Shown: positions 1 to 5,216 of the stretch, one piece after another
Numbering within the stretch: position 1 is the first letter of the stretch
Layout of the letters: each line of letters opens with the position of its first letter
Source: a virus
Length of the DNA stretch: 42,112 nucleotides
IMG/VR virus record: IMGVR_UViG_3300029953_000068
Coordinates: 1 to 42,112 of that record
Strand: one strand, 5' to 3'
Program-made: the position numbers and the translations under genes
The notes under the pieces: model-generated
Database searches by the model: none
The model's input: only the letters and a program-made list of their open reading frames with translations
What the model was told of the DNA's origin: nothing

Positions 1-14
1 ATCTAACAGGTAAG

Positions 15-293
15 TTGAGTGAGTCTACCGATGGGAAACAAAAGAGACTACACCCATCGGCATTGGTTAACATTCAAGAGTTTCTAAGGACGTTCGAGTT
101 CAAAAATATCACGAACGATTCCGAACTCGCCAGTGTATGTGAGACAATCGACGGTATGGTGAGAGGATTGGACGTTGATTATCTCCGCGACAACAAAGCA
201 TTCAAAGAAGAGCTTGCTACAAAGATGGTAGCTGTAACCCAGTCTCTCGAAACTTTGGTAGAGAACACCCCAATCCGCCGGTTCCGAGACTAA
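15..293 (+). CDS. Small hypothetical phage protein with RRFRD tail
   Basis: A 92-residue, mostly helical soluble protein with no family I recognise. I place the start at TTG 15 because AACAGG lies just upstream; an earlier start outside the window cannot be excluded. The C-terminus reads PIRRFRD. Nearly the same tail ends two other unrelated small proteins in this window (4097-4537 and 6997-7398), so it may be a docking or sorting tag. It is the last gene before a strong terminator, so it closes an operon that starts to the left of the window. Function unknown. Confidence 0.7.
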   Translation: MSESTDGKQKRLHPSALVNIQEFLRTFEFKNITNDSELASVCETIDGMVRGLDVDYLRDNKAFKEELATKMVAVTQSLETLVENTPIRRFRD

Positions 294-327
294 GACTAAC
301 AAACAAATGGCCTTACCAGAAACACTC

Positions 328-361
328 GCCCTATCGGACAATCCGATAGGGCATTTTTTTT
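328..361 (+). terminator. Rho-independent terminator
   Basis: A perfect 10-bp stem (GCCCTATCGG / CCGATAGGGC) with a 5-nt loop is followed by an A and eight T. It sits 35 nt after the stop of the 15-293 gene and ends the left operon. Confidence 0.93.
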
Positions 362-369
362 GCTCAATT

Positions 370-441
370 TGTAAACGTTTACATGAAAACGTTTTCACGT
401 TGACCGGTATACTCGAAACATCTTTTGAGAAAACGTTTCCT
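370..441. promoter_or_regulatory. LacI/GalR-type operator-like palindromes, left cluster
   Basis: Two perfect 14-bp palindromes lie back to back: TGTAAACGTTTACA (370-383) and TGAAAACGTTTTCA (384-397). A third, imperfect site is centred at 434/435. The form matches the TGNAANCGNTNNCA type of site bound by LacI/GalR-family regulators, including CcpA cre sites. No LacI-type repressor gene is visible in the window, so the binder would be a host regulator or encoded elsewhere. The third site (425-440) is an exact 16-bp inverted copy of 771-786. Confidence 0.55.
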
Positions 442-509
442 ATTAGTAACGGTCTATACGCTATTGCGCAAAGATAAAAACGGTTTGGGATATACTAGGG
501 TATCAGGGT

Positions 510-662
510 ATCAAAAAGTCTAAGCGGCTCTACCACGTGGCTGCAATTGCCAACAATCGGTATTCCAATCGAGTATGGTATACGCTGGATTATCCTAAAA
601 AGAGTAAGGCCATTCGGGAATCCGGCAAGGGCACGATCCTGTACCTCATTCGATTACCCTAA
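510..662 (+). pseudogene. Protein-like 50-codon ORF lacking ATG, GTG or TTG start
   Basis: An open frame of 50 codons plus stop reads like a small basic phage protein (KKSKRLYHVAAIANNR near the start, KGTILYLIRLP at the end). The frame is open upstream to 450 but has no ATG, GTG or TTG. The best start would be ATC 510 with AGGG about 9 nt upstream. Either it uses a rare start codon, as the 8758 gene seems to, or it is a decayed gene that lost its start. It lies between the two clusters of LacI-type palindromes. No family recognised. Confidence 0.35.
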
Positions 663-769
663 CGGCCATTCTCGATTAAAAGACCATGGTGAACCTGCTA
701 CAAAAAAGTGATACCCTGATACGTCCTAATCAGGTTTATCTTCCCCTATTAGTGTTCGCGCTAGCCAAC

Positions 770-810
770 GGGAAACGTTTTCTCAAGTCCCTATATTGTA
801 AACGTTTTCA
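770..810. promoter_or_regulatory. LacI/GalR-type operator-like palindromes, right cluster
   Basis: Two further AAACGTTT-centred sites: an imperfect one at 770-783 and TGTAAACGTTTTCA at 797-810, one base from a perfect palindrome. With the left cluster (370-441) they bracket the 510-662 ORF, an arrangement that would permit DNA looping. The role is inferred from form alone. Confidence 0.5.
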
Positions 811-829
811 GTAAAGTTCTCTATATTTT

Positions 830-861
830 AGAGCACTCTATAGAGTAGAGTGCTCTATTTT
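830..861. terminator. Strong hairpin, possible terminator
   Basis: A perfect 11-bp stem (AGAGCACTCTA / TAGAGTGCTCT) with a 5-nt TAGAG loop, followed by ATTTTAT on the plus side. The tail is a weak U-tract, so it could be a terminator or a structured element of the control region. Confidence 0.55.
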
Positions 862-902
862 ATAATAAAGTAGCCGGTCAAAGTTCTGCCGAGGTACCAA
901 TT

Positions 903-916
903 GTTCCACGTGGAAC
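903..916. promoter_or_regulatory. parS-like centromere palindrome
   Basis: GTTCCACGTGGAAC is a perfect 14-bp palindrome that matches the form of bacterial chromosomal parS sites bound by ParB (GTTYCACGTGRAAC type). The window encodes a ParB-like protein at 11817-12680. Whether that protein or the host ParB binds here is unknown. A CCACGTGG core also occurs at 533-540, but its flanks do not match parS and it lies in the protein-like ORF. Confidence 0.6.
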
Positions 917-958
917 GTCACACTATACGCATACGTGATGCGTGTACCGTAAACTCTC

Positions 959-1057
959 TAGGTACTTAGGTACTTCGGTACTTCTCTAGGTACTCTAATA
1001 GGCACTACCATAAACTTTTTAGGTACTATATACGATACCATAAACTTCTTAGGTACT
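959..1057. repeat. TAGGTACT iterons
   Basis: Five exact copies of TAGGTACT start at 959, 967, 987, 1020 and 1050. Two one-mismatch copies start at 975 and 999. The last two exact copies are the ends of a 22-bp repeat (1006-1027 and 1036-1057, one mismatch) containing CCATAAACTT. Such iterons are typical of replication origins or of autoregulatory binding sites. Confidence 0.6.
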
Positions 1058-1074
1058 CATGTATGGGTCGTAAA

Positions 1075-1096
1075 GATTTCCACAAGATTTCCACAA
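1075..1096 (+). repeat. 11-bp tandem repeat, DnaA-box-like
   Basis: GATTTCCACAA occurs twice head to tail at 1075-1085 and 1086-1096. Each copy contains ATTTCCACA, which matches the DnaA box TTATCCACA at 7 of 9 positions. The 11-bp period is about one helical turn. It supports, but does not prove, an origin here. Confidence 0.45.
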
Positions 1097-1113
1097 TTTT
1101 CTCAAAATAAGTG

Positions 1114-1141
1114 TTGACATGCCCAACAGACGTGCTATTCT
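1114..1141 (+). promoter_or_regulatory. Sigma70-like promoter
   Basis: TTGACA (1114-1119), a 16-bp spacer and TATTCT (1136-1141). It would start transcription about 110 nt upstream of the 1261 gene and probably drives the rightward small-gene region. Confidence 0.6.
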
Positions 1142-1260
1142 AGGTACATCAGAAACGAAGGGAGCGGCAAACAATGGTGCGGAATGTTTATCGGAATTGA
1201 GAAAGACGGTCACACTCATTCCTAACAAAACATCAAACATCTTTGCAGAAAGGATAACAA

Positions 1261-1535
1261 TGGGTTACTACATTCAGACCAACGCAGCACACAACAAAGC
1301 AGACTACATTGTGGGACACTATGATGGTGAGTTTTTGGCAAAAGCGCCATCGTCCTATGAGGACATACCGCAATTTAAGGCTCTCATAGCCGTAGTGGAC
1401 AACGGGCCGTTTGAGGCAGCGGGATTCTGCTACAACAAGTCGGAGTTTGAAGCTTTTACCAATCCGTCCGATCCGCGCCCCATCCAATATGTCCTTATAG
1501 ATAGGGACTTAGCGGAATACCTCACAAACTTTTAA
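1261..1535 (+). CDS. Conserved-type hypothetical phage protein (MGYYIQ family)
   Basis: A 91-residue protein beginning MGYYIQTNAAHNKADYI. A similar N-terminus is familiar from unannotated small phage proteins. I chose ATG 1261 over the in-frame ATG 1119 because GAAAGGA lies 8 nt upstream of 1261, and because the upstream part overlaps the promoter and reads unlike protein. No membrane segment or catalytic motif is seen. First gene of the rightward operon downstream of the 1114 promoter. Confidence 0.8.
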
Positions 1536-1540
1536 CAAGT

Positions 1541-1668
1541 TTTGCGCTTGCAAATAAAAAATGCTGACAAAAGGCAACCTCTTATGCAAAAGAGATCACA
1601 AAGCAGCAGCCTCTATGCATCAGGAATTCGGAGTAACCAGTACGGATACGTTCGATTGCAAGCGCAAA
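1541..1668. repeat. 13-bp inverted repeat with 102-nt loop
   Basis: TTTGCGCTTGCAA (1541-1553) is the exact reverse complement of TTGCAAGCGCAAA (1656-1668). The loop holds a 38-codon ATG-started frame (1561-1677) that lacks a ribosome-binding site. The element abuts a second, larger inverted repeat (1673-1872), and the pair fills the gap between two genes. Confidence 0.75.
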
Positions 1669-1672
1669 CGCG

Positions 1673-1872
1673 ATTAACAGGGTACCATTCATGACCGGTG
1701 AAAACAAGCGGAGCGAAGCTACCATTCTGGTACGGCTAGTCTCCCCTGACGGTTGAAAATCCTTACCATTCATGACCGGTGAAAACAAGCGGAGCGAAGC
1801 TACCATTCTGGTACGGCTAGTCTCCCCTGACGGTTGAAAATCCTTACCGGTCATGAATGGTACCCTGTTAAT
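1673..1872. repeat. 27-bp inverted repeat enclosing an 81-bp tandem duplication
   Basis: Bases 1673-1699 are the perfect reverse complement of 1846-1872. Inside, an 81-bp unit is repeated exactly twice (1683-1763 and 1764-1844), and the first bases of a third copy run into the right arm. Each unit can fold as nested stems: ACCG/CGGT outside, GGAG/CTCC next, and TACCA-TTC-TGGTA innermost. It may be a structured RNA, a REP/MITE-like element or a recombination product. The duplicated minus-strand reading frame follows from 81 being divisible by 3. Bases 1873-2054 show no gene; a 7-bp hairpin (1989-1995 / 2011-2017) is the only other structure there. Confidence 0.85.
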
Positions 1873-2054
1873 AACAAAAAACTAATAACAGGTGCAGCAC
1901 AGCGGGAGCCTAATTAGAACGGTAATTGCGGTGATGGTCTTATTTACCAACCCGCCCCGTCATCTGGCTTCCGTGATAGTGAGTTAAATGGTATGATGAG
2001 AGTGGCGAAGCATACCAGCCTGTTATCAAACAAATTTGGGTAGTGTCTTTTATC

Positions 2055-2109
2055 ACTAATTAGTTACTCACAACCCACAAGCTGTGCTTATTGTGAGTAA
2101 CTAATTAGT
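2055..2109. promoter_or_regulatory. 19-bp AT-rich inverted repeat upstream of a small gene
   Basis: ACTAATTAGTTACTCACAA (2055-2073) is the exact reverse complement of 2091-2109, with a 17-nt spacer. The second arm ends 28 nt before the ATG at 2138. It has no T-run, so an operator or a leader-RNA hairpin is more likely than a terminator. Confidence 0.65.
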
Positions 2110-2137
2110 TGTAAAATCCACAATGAAGGGAACGCAA

Positions 2138-2308
2138 ATGGAAGTATCACCCGCGATCAAAGGCCAGCTTACCAAGGCGGTAAAGACTGGTAAAAACCGT
2201 CAATCCGTAACCAACGCGGTACGTACAATATACCGCAAGTTTATGCCCACACAGCAAGCCAAACATGCCACAAAGAAGTTTATGGCAGAAAGGGTTACGG
2301 TTAACTAA
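2138..2308 (+). CDS. Small basic hypothetical protein
   Basis: A 56-residue, strongly basic protein (many Lys and Arg spread along its length, few acidic residues), so nucleic-acid binding is possible. I start at ATG 2138 because GAAGGG lies at a good distance upstream; the in-frame ATG at 2123 overlaps that site. It lies just after a 19-bp inverted repeat that could control it. No recognised family. Confidence 0.65.
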   Translation: MEVSPAIKGQLTKAVKTGKNRQSVTNAVRTIYRKFMPTQQAKHATKKFMAERVTVN

Positions 2309-2310
2309 CA

Positions 2311-2544
2311 ATGCCTAGCTCAGTGTACACTCCAGGGCTTCAAAAATGGACAATCGTTGGTATGGATAACGTGTCCACTCCTATTAGCGATCTATGGTTC
2401 AACACCAACCACTCATGTGAGGGTCTGGACTCAAGCGAGATGAGGGACAGCGCACAAGACTTTCTCGACTCGCTCCGACAATTGGGAGTAAACCGCCTGC
2501 CAAGCATTGACGCGCTTATCAGAGATTTTGAGGATAGGCTCTAA
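2311..2544 (+). CDS. Small hypothetical protein
   Basis: A 77-residue acidic protein with a helical C-terminal half (AQDFLDSLRQLGVNRLPSIDALIRDF). ATG 2311 follows the previous stop by two bases but has no clear Shine-Dalgarno site; an inner ATG at 2359 is an alternative. Translational coupling to the upstream gene is likely. Function not recognised. Confidence 0.6.
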   Translation: MPSSVYTPGLQKWTIVGMDNVSTPISDLWFNTNHSCEGLDSSEMRDSAQDFLDSLRQLGVNRLPSIDALIRDFEDRL

Positions 2545-2547
2545 GCG

Positions 2548-2612
2548 TTTGTAGTAGCTACCAATACTACAAAGCGTATAGCGGTACGGGCCGAAAAGCG
2601 TACCGCTATACG
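2548..2612 (+). terminator. Two tandem hairpins, possible terminator or processing site
   Basis: A 9-bp stem (TTTGTAGTA / TACTACAAA, 2548-2573) is followed at once by a perfect 14-bp stem (2575-2588 / 2599-2612) with a 10-nt loop. No U-run follows, so this may be a factor-dependent terminator, an RNA processing signal or a transcript-stabilising structure. Confidence 0.5.
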
Positions 2613-2646
2613 TATTATCAACAATTTAGCCAGAATCGAGATTACC

Positions 2647-2946
2647 ATGAAAAACCTTGAACCAACTATTCTAATCCAAGAGGGAGTAGACTTTGTGGGA
2701 AAGTTCGATGATCATTCCCACTATGAAGAACAACACCAGCCCGGCTTCTGTCCGTTCGATCCTGAGAGCGTTATAACAGGAGCCGAAATCCAAGAGGGGT
2801 TTACGTTCACTAACTCCAAAAGAATTTACAGCAATCTCGCATGGTACGAATGGGTTACAAAATACGGACCCAATGCAGGATTTCTTGCGCGTGTGTTCCC
2901 CCGTCGATTTCTCCCAACCATCGCAGACTACCCGGAGGTAAACTAA
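2647..2946 (+). CDS. Hypothetical phage protein
   Basis: A 99-residue acidic and aromatic-rich soluble protein without recognisable motifs. ATG 2647 lies 35 nt after the double hairpin; the ribosome-binding site is weak (GAGAT). Its stop codon TAA shares one base with the ATG of the next gene, so the two are translationally coupled. It carries PRRF near its C-terminus, but not as the terminal tail seen in three other proteins here. Confidence 0.65.
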   Translation: MKNLEPTILIQEGVDFVGKFDDHSHYEEQHQPGFCPFDPESVITGAEIQEGFTFTNSKRIYSNLAWYEWVTKYGPNAGFLARVFPRRFLPTIADYPEVN

Positions 2947-3242
2947 TGCTCAACACTAGCCCCGCACCCCGAAACGGGTACGTGTTTCCTTACCCCGCTA
3001 CACTTCCCGACTCCGAAAAGCCCAAGCACTCCAACCATGTTACATCGCGCTCAAGCAGCACCGTGATGTTCCGCGTTATCAGCAATTCTTTATCAGACCG
3101 TGAGATTATGGTAAAGAAGTTTAACGGAACGCTGTACGCGGTTACCGAAAACGCTTTTAACGTAAAAATCCCTGCACATTACCAAGAAGAGGTAATCGAG
3201 TGGCTTGACGATTGCGATAGGGATTTTGTCGGGCCATGGTGA
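2946..3242 (+). CDS. Hypothetical phage protein
   Basis: A 98-residue protein. I use ATG 2946 because GGAGG lies 8 nt upstream and the start overlaps the previous stop by one base. The longer in-frame start at 2841 would lie deep inside the preceding gene. The N-terminus is Pro/Ser-rich; the C-terminal half (KKFNGTLYAVTENAFNVKIP) looks like a small beta fold. No family recognised. It ends just upstream of the promoter for two tRNAs. Confidence 0.7.
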   Translation: MLNTSPAPRNGYVFPYPATLPDSEKPKHSNHVTSRSSSTVMFRVISNSLSDREIMVKKFNGTLYAVTENAFNVKIPAHYQEEVIEWLDDCDRDFVGPW

Positions 3243-3251
3243 AAATAATCC

Positions 3252-3299
3252 TTGACACCGCGAGGCTACTAGTGTATGCTGTACATAGCTAGTAGCCTC
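3252..3299 (+). promoter_or_regulatory. tRNA promoter with overlapping inverted repeat
   Basis: TTGACA (3252-3257), a 17-bp spacer and TATGCT (3275-3280). A perfect 11-bp inverted repeat (3262-3272 / 3289-3299) has its left arm in the spacer and its right arm at or after the start point, where a repressor could act. The two tRNA genes begin 17 nt downstream. Confidence 0.65.
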
Positions 3300-3315
3300 T
3301 AGCTAACACTAATAC

Positions 3316-3392
3316 CGGCCTGTAGCTCAATTGGTTAGAGCAGTGGACTCATAATCCATTGGCTTTGGGTTCGAGTCCCAACGGGCCGACCA
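3316..3392 (+). tRNA. tRNA with CAT anticodon, probably tRNA-Ile (AUA-reading)
   Basis: A complete 77-nt cloverleaf: acceptor CGGCCTG/CGGGCCG, D-arm GCTC/GAGC, anticodon arm GTGGA-CTCATAA-TCCAT, T-arm TTGGG/CCCAA with TTCGAGT loop, discriminator A and encoded CCA. The anticodon CAT could mean Met or lysidine-modified Ile. The C4-G69 and C5-G68 pairs, as in E. coli ileX, are those favoured by the lysidine synthetase TilS, so I lean to Ile(CAU). First of two tRNAs behind the 3252 promoter. Confidence 0.93.
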
Positions 3393-3406
3393 ACACTAAG
3401 GCATTA

Positions 3407-3480
3407 GGAACCATAGCTCAAGGGTAGAGCATTGCCCTTTTAAGGCATCGGCGAGGGTTCGATCCCCTCTGGTTCCACCA
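3407..3480 (+). tRNA. tRNA-Lys (TTT)
   Basis: Acceptor GGAACCA/TGGTTCC, D-arm GCTC/GAGC, anticodon loop CTTTTAA with anticodon TTT, T-arm GAGGG-TTCGATC-CCCTC and encoded ACCA. The outermost anticodon-stem pair is a T-T mismatch. Cotranscribed with the CAT tRNA 14 nt upstream. Confidence 0.93.
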
Positions 3481-3510
3481 ACTCAAAACATCTTAACAGG
3501 AGGCACAGTA

Positions 3511-3753
3511 ATGGATGTTACGATTGCCGTAACGAGCAAAGAGGCCGAGATGATTTTGTTCGTAATTGCATTGCGTTCAAAACAAGCTGGAATATCCGAG
3601 CAAGCTCAAAAAGATGCTTTGGAAGTTGGAGAGCATCTTAACGATATGTTTGAAGACGCCTTTGGATGGGATCATTTTAACAGAATGGCCCACACACGAA
3701 AACCTATTAAGCGTGTAACCGTTACATGCTATGACTATCCTCCAACATCTTAA
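3511..3753 (+). CDS. Small hypothetical protein
   Basis: An 80-residue protein with a short N-terminal strand and a central helical part (SKQAGISEQAQKDALEVGEH). AACAGGAGG gives a strong ribosome-binding site for ATG 3511. It follows tRNA-Lys by 30 nt, so it probably shares the tRNA transcript. No recognised domain. Confidence 0.75.
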   Translation: MDVTIAVTSKEAEMILFVIALRSKQAGISEQAQKDALEVGEHLNDMFEDAFGWDHFNRMAHTRKPIKRVTVTCYDYPPTS

Positions 3754-3767
3754 CAGAAAGGGATATT

Positions 3768-3914
3768 ATGCCAAGTCTTATTTCATGTAAAGGCTGCAAG
3801 CGGGTCGTGTTGATCGAAGTGGAAATCAAGAACACTAACCCCGCCCTAGCCAACCCCGGCCACTCCACCACCACTAATAGCGTGTTACAATGCGCGTGTG
3901 GTAAATACCTCTAA
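3768..3914 (+). CDS. 48-residue zinc-ribbon-like protein
   Basis: The ATG at 3768 has AGAAAGGG just upstream. The 48-residue product has a CKGC pair near the N-terminus (C7, C10) and a CAC pair near the C-terminus, with hydrophobic strands between, like a treble-clef or zinc-ribbon knuckle. It may bind zinc and act as a small adaptor or nucleic-acid-binding protein; that is inference. It sits 14 nt after the previous gene. Confidence 0.7.
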   Translation: MPSLISCKGCKRVVLIEVEIKNTNPALANPGHSTTTNSVLQCACGKYL

Positions 3915-3947
3915 TGCTTTTAACCCTTTGGTACTAAGGAGACTACC

Positions 3948-4100
3948 ATGATTTCTCTTTACCATAACATCATTTACCAACTATCCCGGCTCAAAACCCC
4001 CGAATGGTTTGTAATTTGTATGTTTATGGTAGGCGTTGCGTATAGTCTTTCAGCAGTATACACGCTTGTCAAACTAATGTGGACAGGGAGGGCCAAATGA
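3948..4100 (+). CDS. Small single-pass membrane protein
   Basis: A 50-residue protein with one predicted transmembrane segment at about residues 20-46 (FVICMFMVGVAYSLSAVYTL in its middle) and a basic C-terminus. AAGGAG lies 6 nt before ATG 3948. Its stop overlaps the next start as ATGA, so the two are coupled. It probably inserts in the host inner membrane; role unknown. Confidence 0.75.
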   Translation: MISLYHNIIYQLSRLKTPEWFVICMFMVGVAYSLSAVYTLVKLMWTGRAK

Positions 4101-4537
4101 AATTCAACGTAGGGGATATAGTCTTCCCTGTAAAAGACAGAATAGAAGACTGGCCGAATACGCCTATCCAAAAGAATCCCCTTAAGGAGATAAGTGTTAG
4201 TGGTGCTCGTGTGCTAAAGGTTATACCCTACAGTCCAATTGAGTTACCGTCCGGTCCCGCTGAACACTGCGTTATGACTATAGAGGGTGTTACCCCAACC
4301 TGGATTAGCAGCTATTGGTTCGACCCTGACATACCAAGACACTATTGGAAGCTTCAAAAGGTACATAAAGCAGCTACTAAAGCTACTAAAGCTACTAAAG
4401 TTACCCCAATCGACAGTAGCATTGCGTTCAAAGCCACCACACCGCCAATCCCGAAAAGCTTTTTTCCACAAAAGACTTCGGAGGTAAGTTCCGTTAACGT
4501 TAACAACCTACACGTAAGGAGATTCCGAGATGCGTAA
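4097..4537 (+). CDS. Hypothetical protein with repeat linker and RRFRDA tail
   Basis: A 146-residue protein. ATG 4097 overlaps the previous stop and has GGAGGG upstream, so I prefer it to ATG 4079. The N-terminal part (MKFNVGDIVFPVKD) looks like an SH3-like or KOW-like beta fold. A linker made of three exact 9-bp repeats (ATK units, 4373-4399) follows. The last residues are VRRFRDA, the tail motif shared with the 15-293 and 6997-7398 proteins. The AGG AGA codons of that tail also form the Shine-Dalgarno site of the next gene. Function unknown. Confidence 0.75.
   Translation: MKFNVGDIVFPVKDRIEDWPNTPIQKNPLKEISVSGARVLKVIPYSPIELPSGPAEHCVMTIEGVTPTWISSYWFDPDIPRHYWKLQKVHKAATKATKATKVTPIDSSIAFKATTPPIPKSFFPQKTSEVSSVNVNNLHVRRFRDA
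4373..4399 (+). repeat. Three in-frame 9-bp tandem repeats
   Basis: GCTACTAAA is repeated exactly three times inside the 4097-4537 gene and codes ATK units of a Lys-rich linker. It is prone to slippage, but gains or losses of 9 bp would keep the frame. Confidence 0.9.
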
Positions 4538-4985
4538 AGCGACCCACAAAGAAAATTCACAAAGTCTCTATCATGGTACAGTAAACATTTTTGTACCAAA
4601 TATCCTTAAAGAGGGCCTAAAGCCCATTAAGGCAAATCGCTGGAAGATTCACGATGTAAAAAGCGGCCATGATCCGAGCACCGACGATAATGATGGCTTT
4701 GTTTATCTGGCTCCTGAAAAAAAGCTTGCCGCAGAATTCGCAGAAGCAAAGGCACAATACCTAAAGAGAAAGTCTTTAGGTGCTTATAAACCAACTAACT
4801 TCATTATGCTAGTAGCTAAGGACGAAGATGCGCCCGTAGTTCCAGACGCTAAACCCGTTGTACTTAGCATAAACATTCCATTCACAAAAGAGTGGAAACA
4901 TACCTTCTATGCAGACCCCGATTGTCCTGACGCGTATCGTTTCTTCGGCACAATCCCACCGCAACTAATAACTGTTTTGGAGTAA
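4530..4985 (+). CDS. ADP-ribosyltransferase-fold protein (ART/Tpt1-like)
   Basis: A 151-residue protein whose layout suggests the ADP-ribosyltransferase fold. LYHGT near the start (H15 would hold NAD) is followed by ILKEGLKP, then FVYLAPEKKLAAEFA (the Tyr-bearing second motif), and near the end FFGTIPPQLITVL, resembling the last strand of RNA 2'-phosphotransferase or PARP-type folds. The usual third-position catalytic Glu is not obvious. It could modify host proteins or nucleic acids, as T4 Alt and ModA do by a different subclass, or remove 2'-phosphates. ATG 4530 lies inside the end of the previous gene with AAGGAG upstream. Confidence 0.55.
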   Translation: MRKATHKENSQSLYHGTVNIFVPNILKEGLKPIKANRWKIHDVKSGHDPSTDDNDGFVYLAPEKKLAAEFAEAKAQYLKRKSLGAYKPTNFIMLVAKDEDAPVVPDAKPVVLSINIPFTKEWKHTFYADPDCPDAYRFFGTIPPQLITVLE

Positions 4986-4986
4986 T

Positions 4987-5062
4987 TGGAGGATTAGTAA
5001 CAATGGATAACAAAAACAAGAAGCTTCGCAAGTTCGTAGTAAATATTATTACTAATCCTCCA
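4987..5062 (+). promoter_or_regulatory. Long-range hairpin that hides the ribosome-binding site
   Basis: TGGAGGATTAGTAA (4987-5000) pairs perfectly over 14 bp with 5049-5062. The left arm contains the GGAGG of the 5003 gene, and the start codon lies two bases into the 48-nt loop. The right arm is inside the coding region. Folding would block initiation; a ribosome already translating would open it. Confidence 0.7.
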
Positions 5063-5164
5063 CTCTATATGATAGAGTTGGGACTAGCACAAGTTGAGTA
5101 CAAACAAGTCGAGATAACTGGGTACTCGCTGTCCGACGCAAAAGAACGCGCAGGGATCGAGTAG
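5003..5164 (+). CDS. Small hypothetical protein with RBS-sequestering hairpin
   Basis: A 53-residue protein (MDNKNKKLRK at the start, YSLSDAKERAGIE at the end). GGAGG lies 10 nt before ATG 5003. The first 20 codons include the complement of the ribosome-binding-site region, so translation may be self-controlled. No recognised family. Confidence 0.7.
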   Translation: MDNKNKKLRKFVVNIITNPPLYMIELGLAQVEYKQVEITGYSLSDAKERAGIE

Positions 5165-5187
5165 ATCAAAATAAATCTTAAATATCC

Positions 5188-5216
5188 TCGACAACCTAAC
5201 GAAATTGTGGTACCAT
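5188..5216 (+). promoter_or_regulatory. Sigma70-like promoter candidate
   Basis: TCGACA (5188-5193), a 17-bp spacer and TACCAT (5211-5216), located 33 nt before the ATG of the 5250 gene. Each hexamer departs from consensus, so this is moderate evidence. Confidence 0.45.

Larger units (their letters stand above)
362..1113. other. Control region with almost no coding, origin or partition candidate
   Basis: About 750 bases without a conventional gene. It holds five AAACGTTT-centred palindromes, an ORF without a normal start (510-662), a strong hairpin (830-856), a parS-like palindrome (903-916), TAGGTACT iterons (959-1057) and an 11-bp tandem repeat resembling DnaA boxes (1075-1096). This density of palindromes and iterons is typical of replication origins or regulatory hubs. 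The origin role is inference only. Confidence 0.55.

Noticed and set aside
533-540. Second parS-like core CCACGTGG
   Set aside because: Flanking bases do not extend the palindrome, and the site is explained by codons of the protein-like ORF.
1561-1677. 38-codon ATG frame inside the 13-bp inverted repeat
   Set aside because: Plausible composition but no Shine-Dalgarno site, and it ends inside the next repeat arm. Kept only as a note in the repeat entry.
1582-1854. Minus-strand 90-residue frame with a duplicated 27-residue motif
   Set aside because: The duplication follows from the 81-bp tandem repeat (27 codons). There is no ribosome-binding site, the frame sits inside the inverted-repeat element, and all neighbours are on the plus strand.
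1980-2025. Hammerhead-like wording (TGATGAG ... GCGAAG)
   Set aside because: The C before UGAUGA and the GAAAC of the core are absent, and the stems do not match a hammerhead layout.
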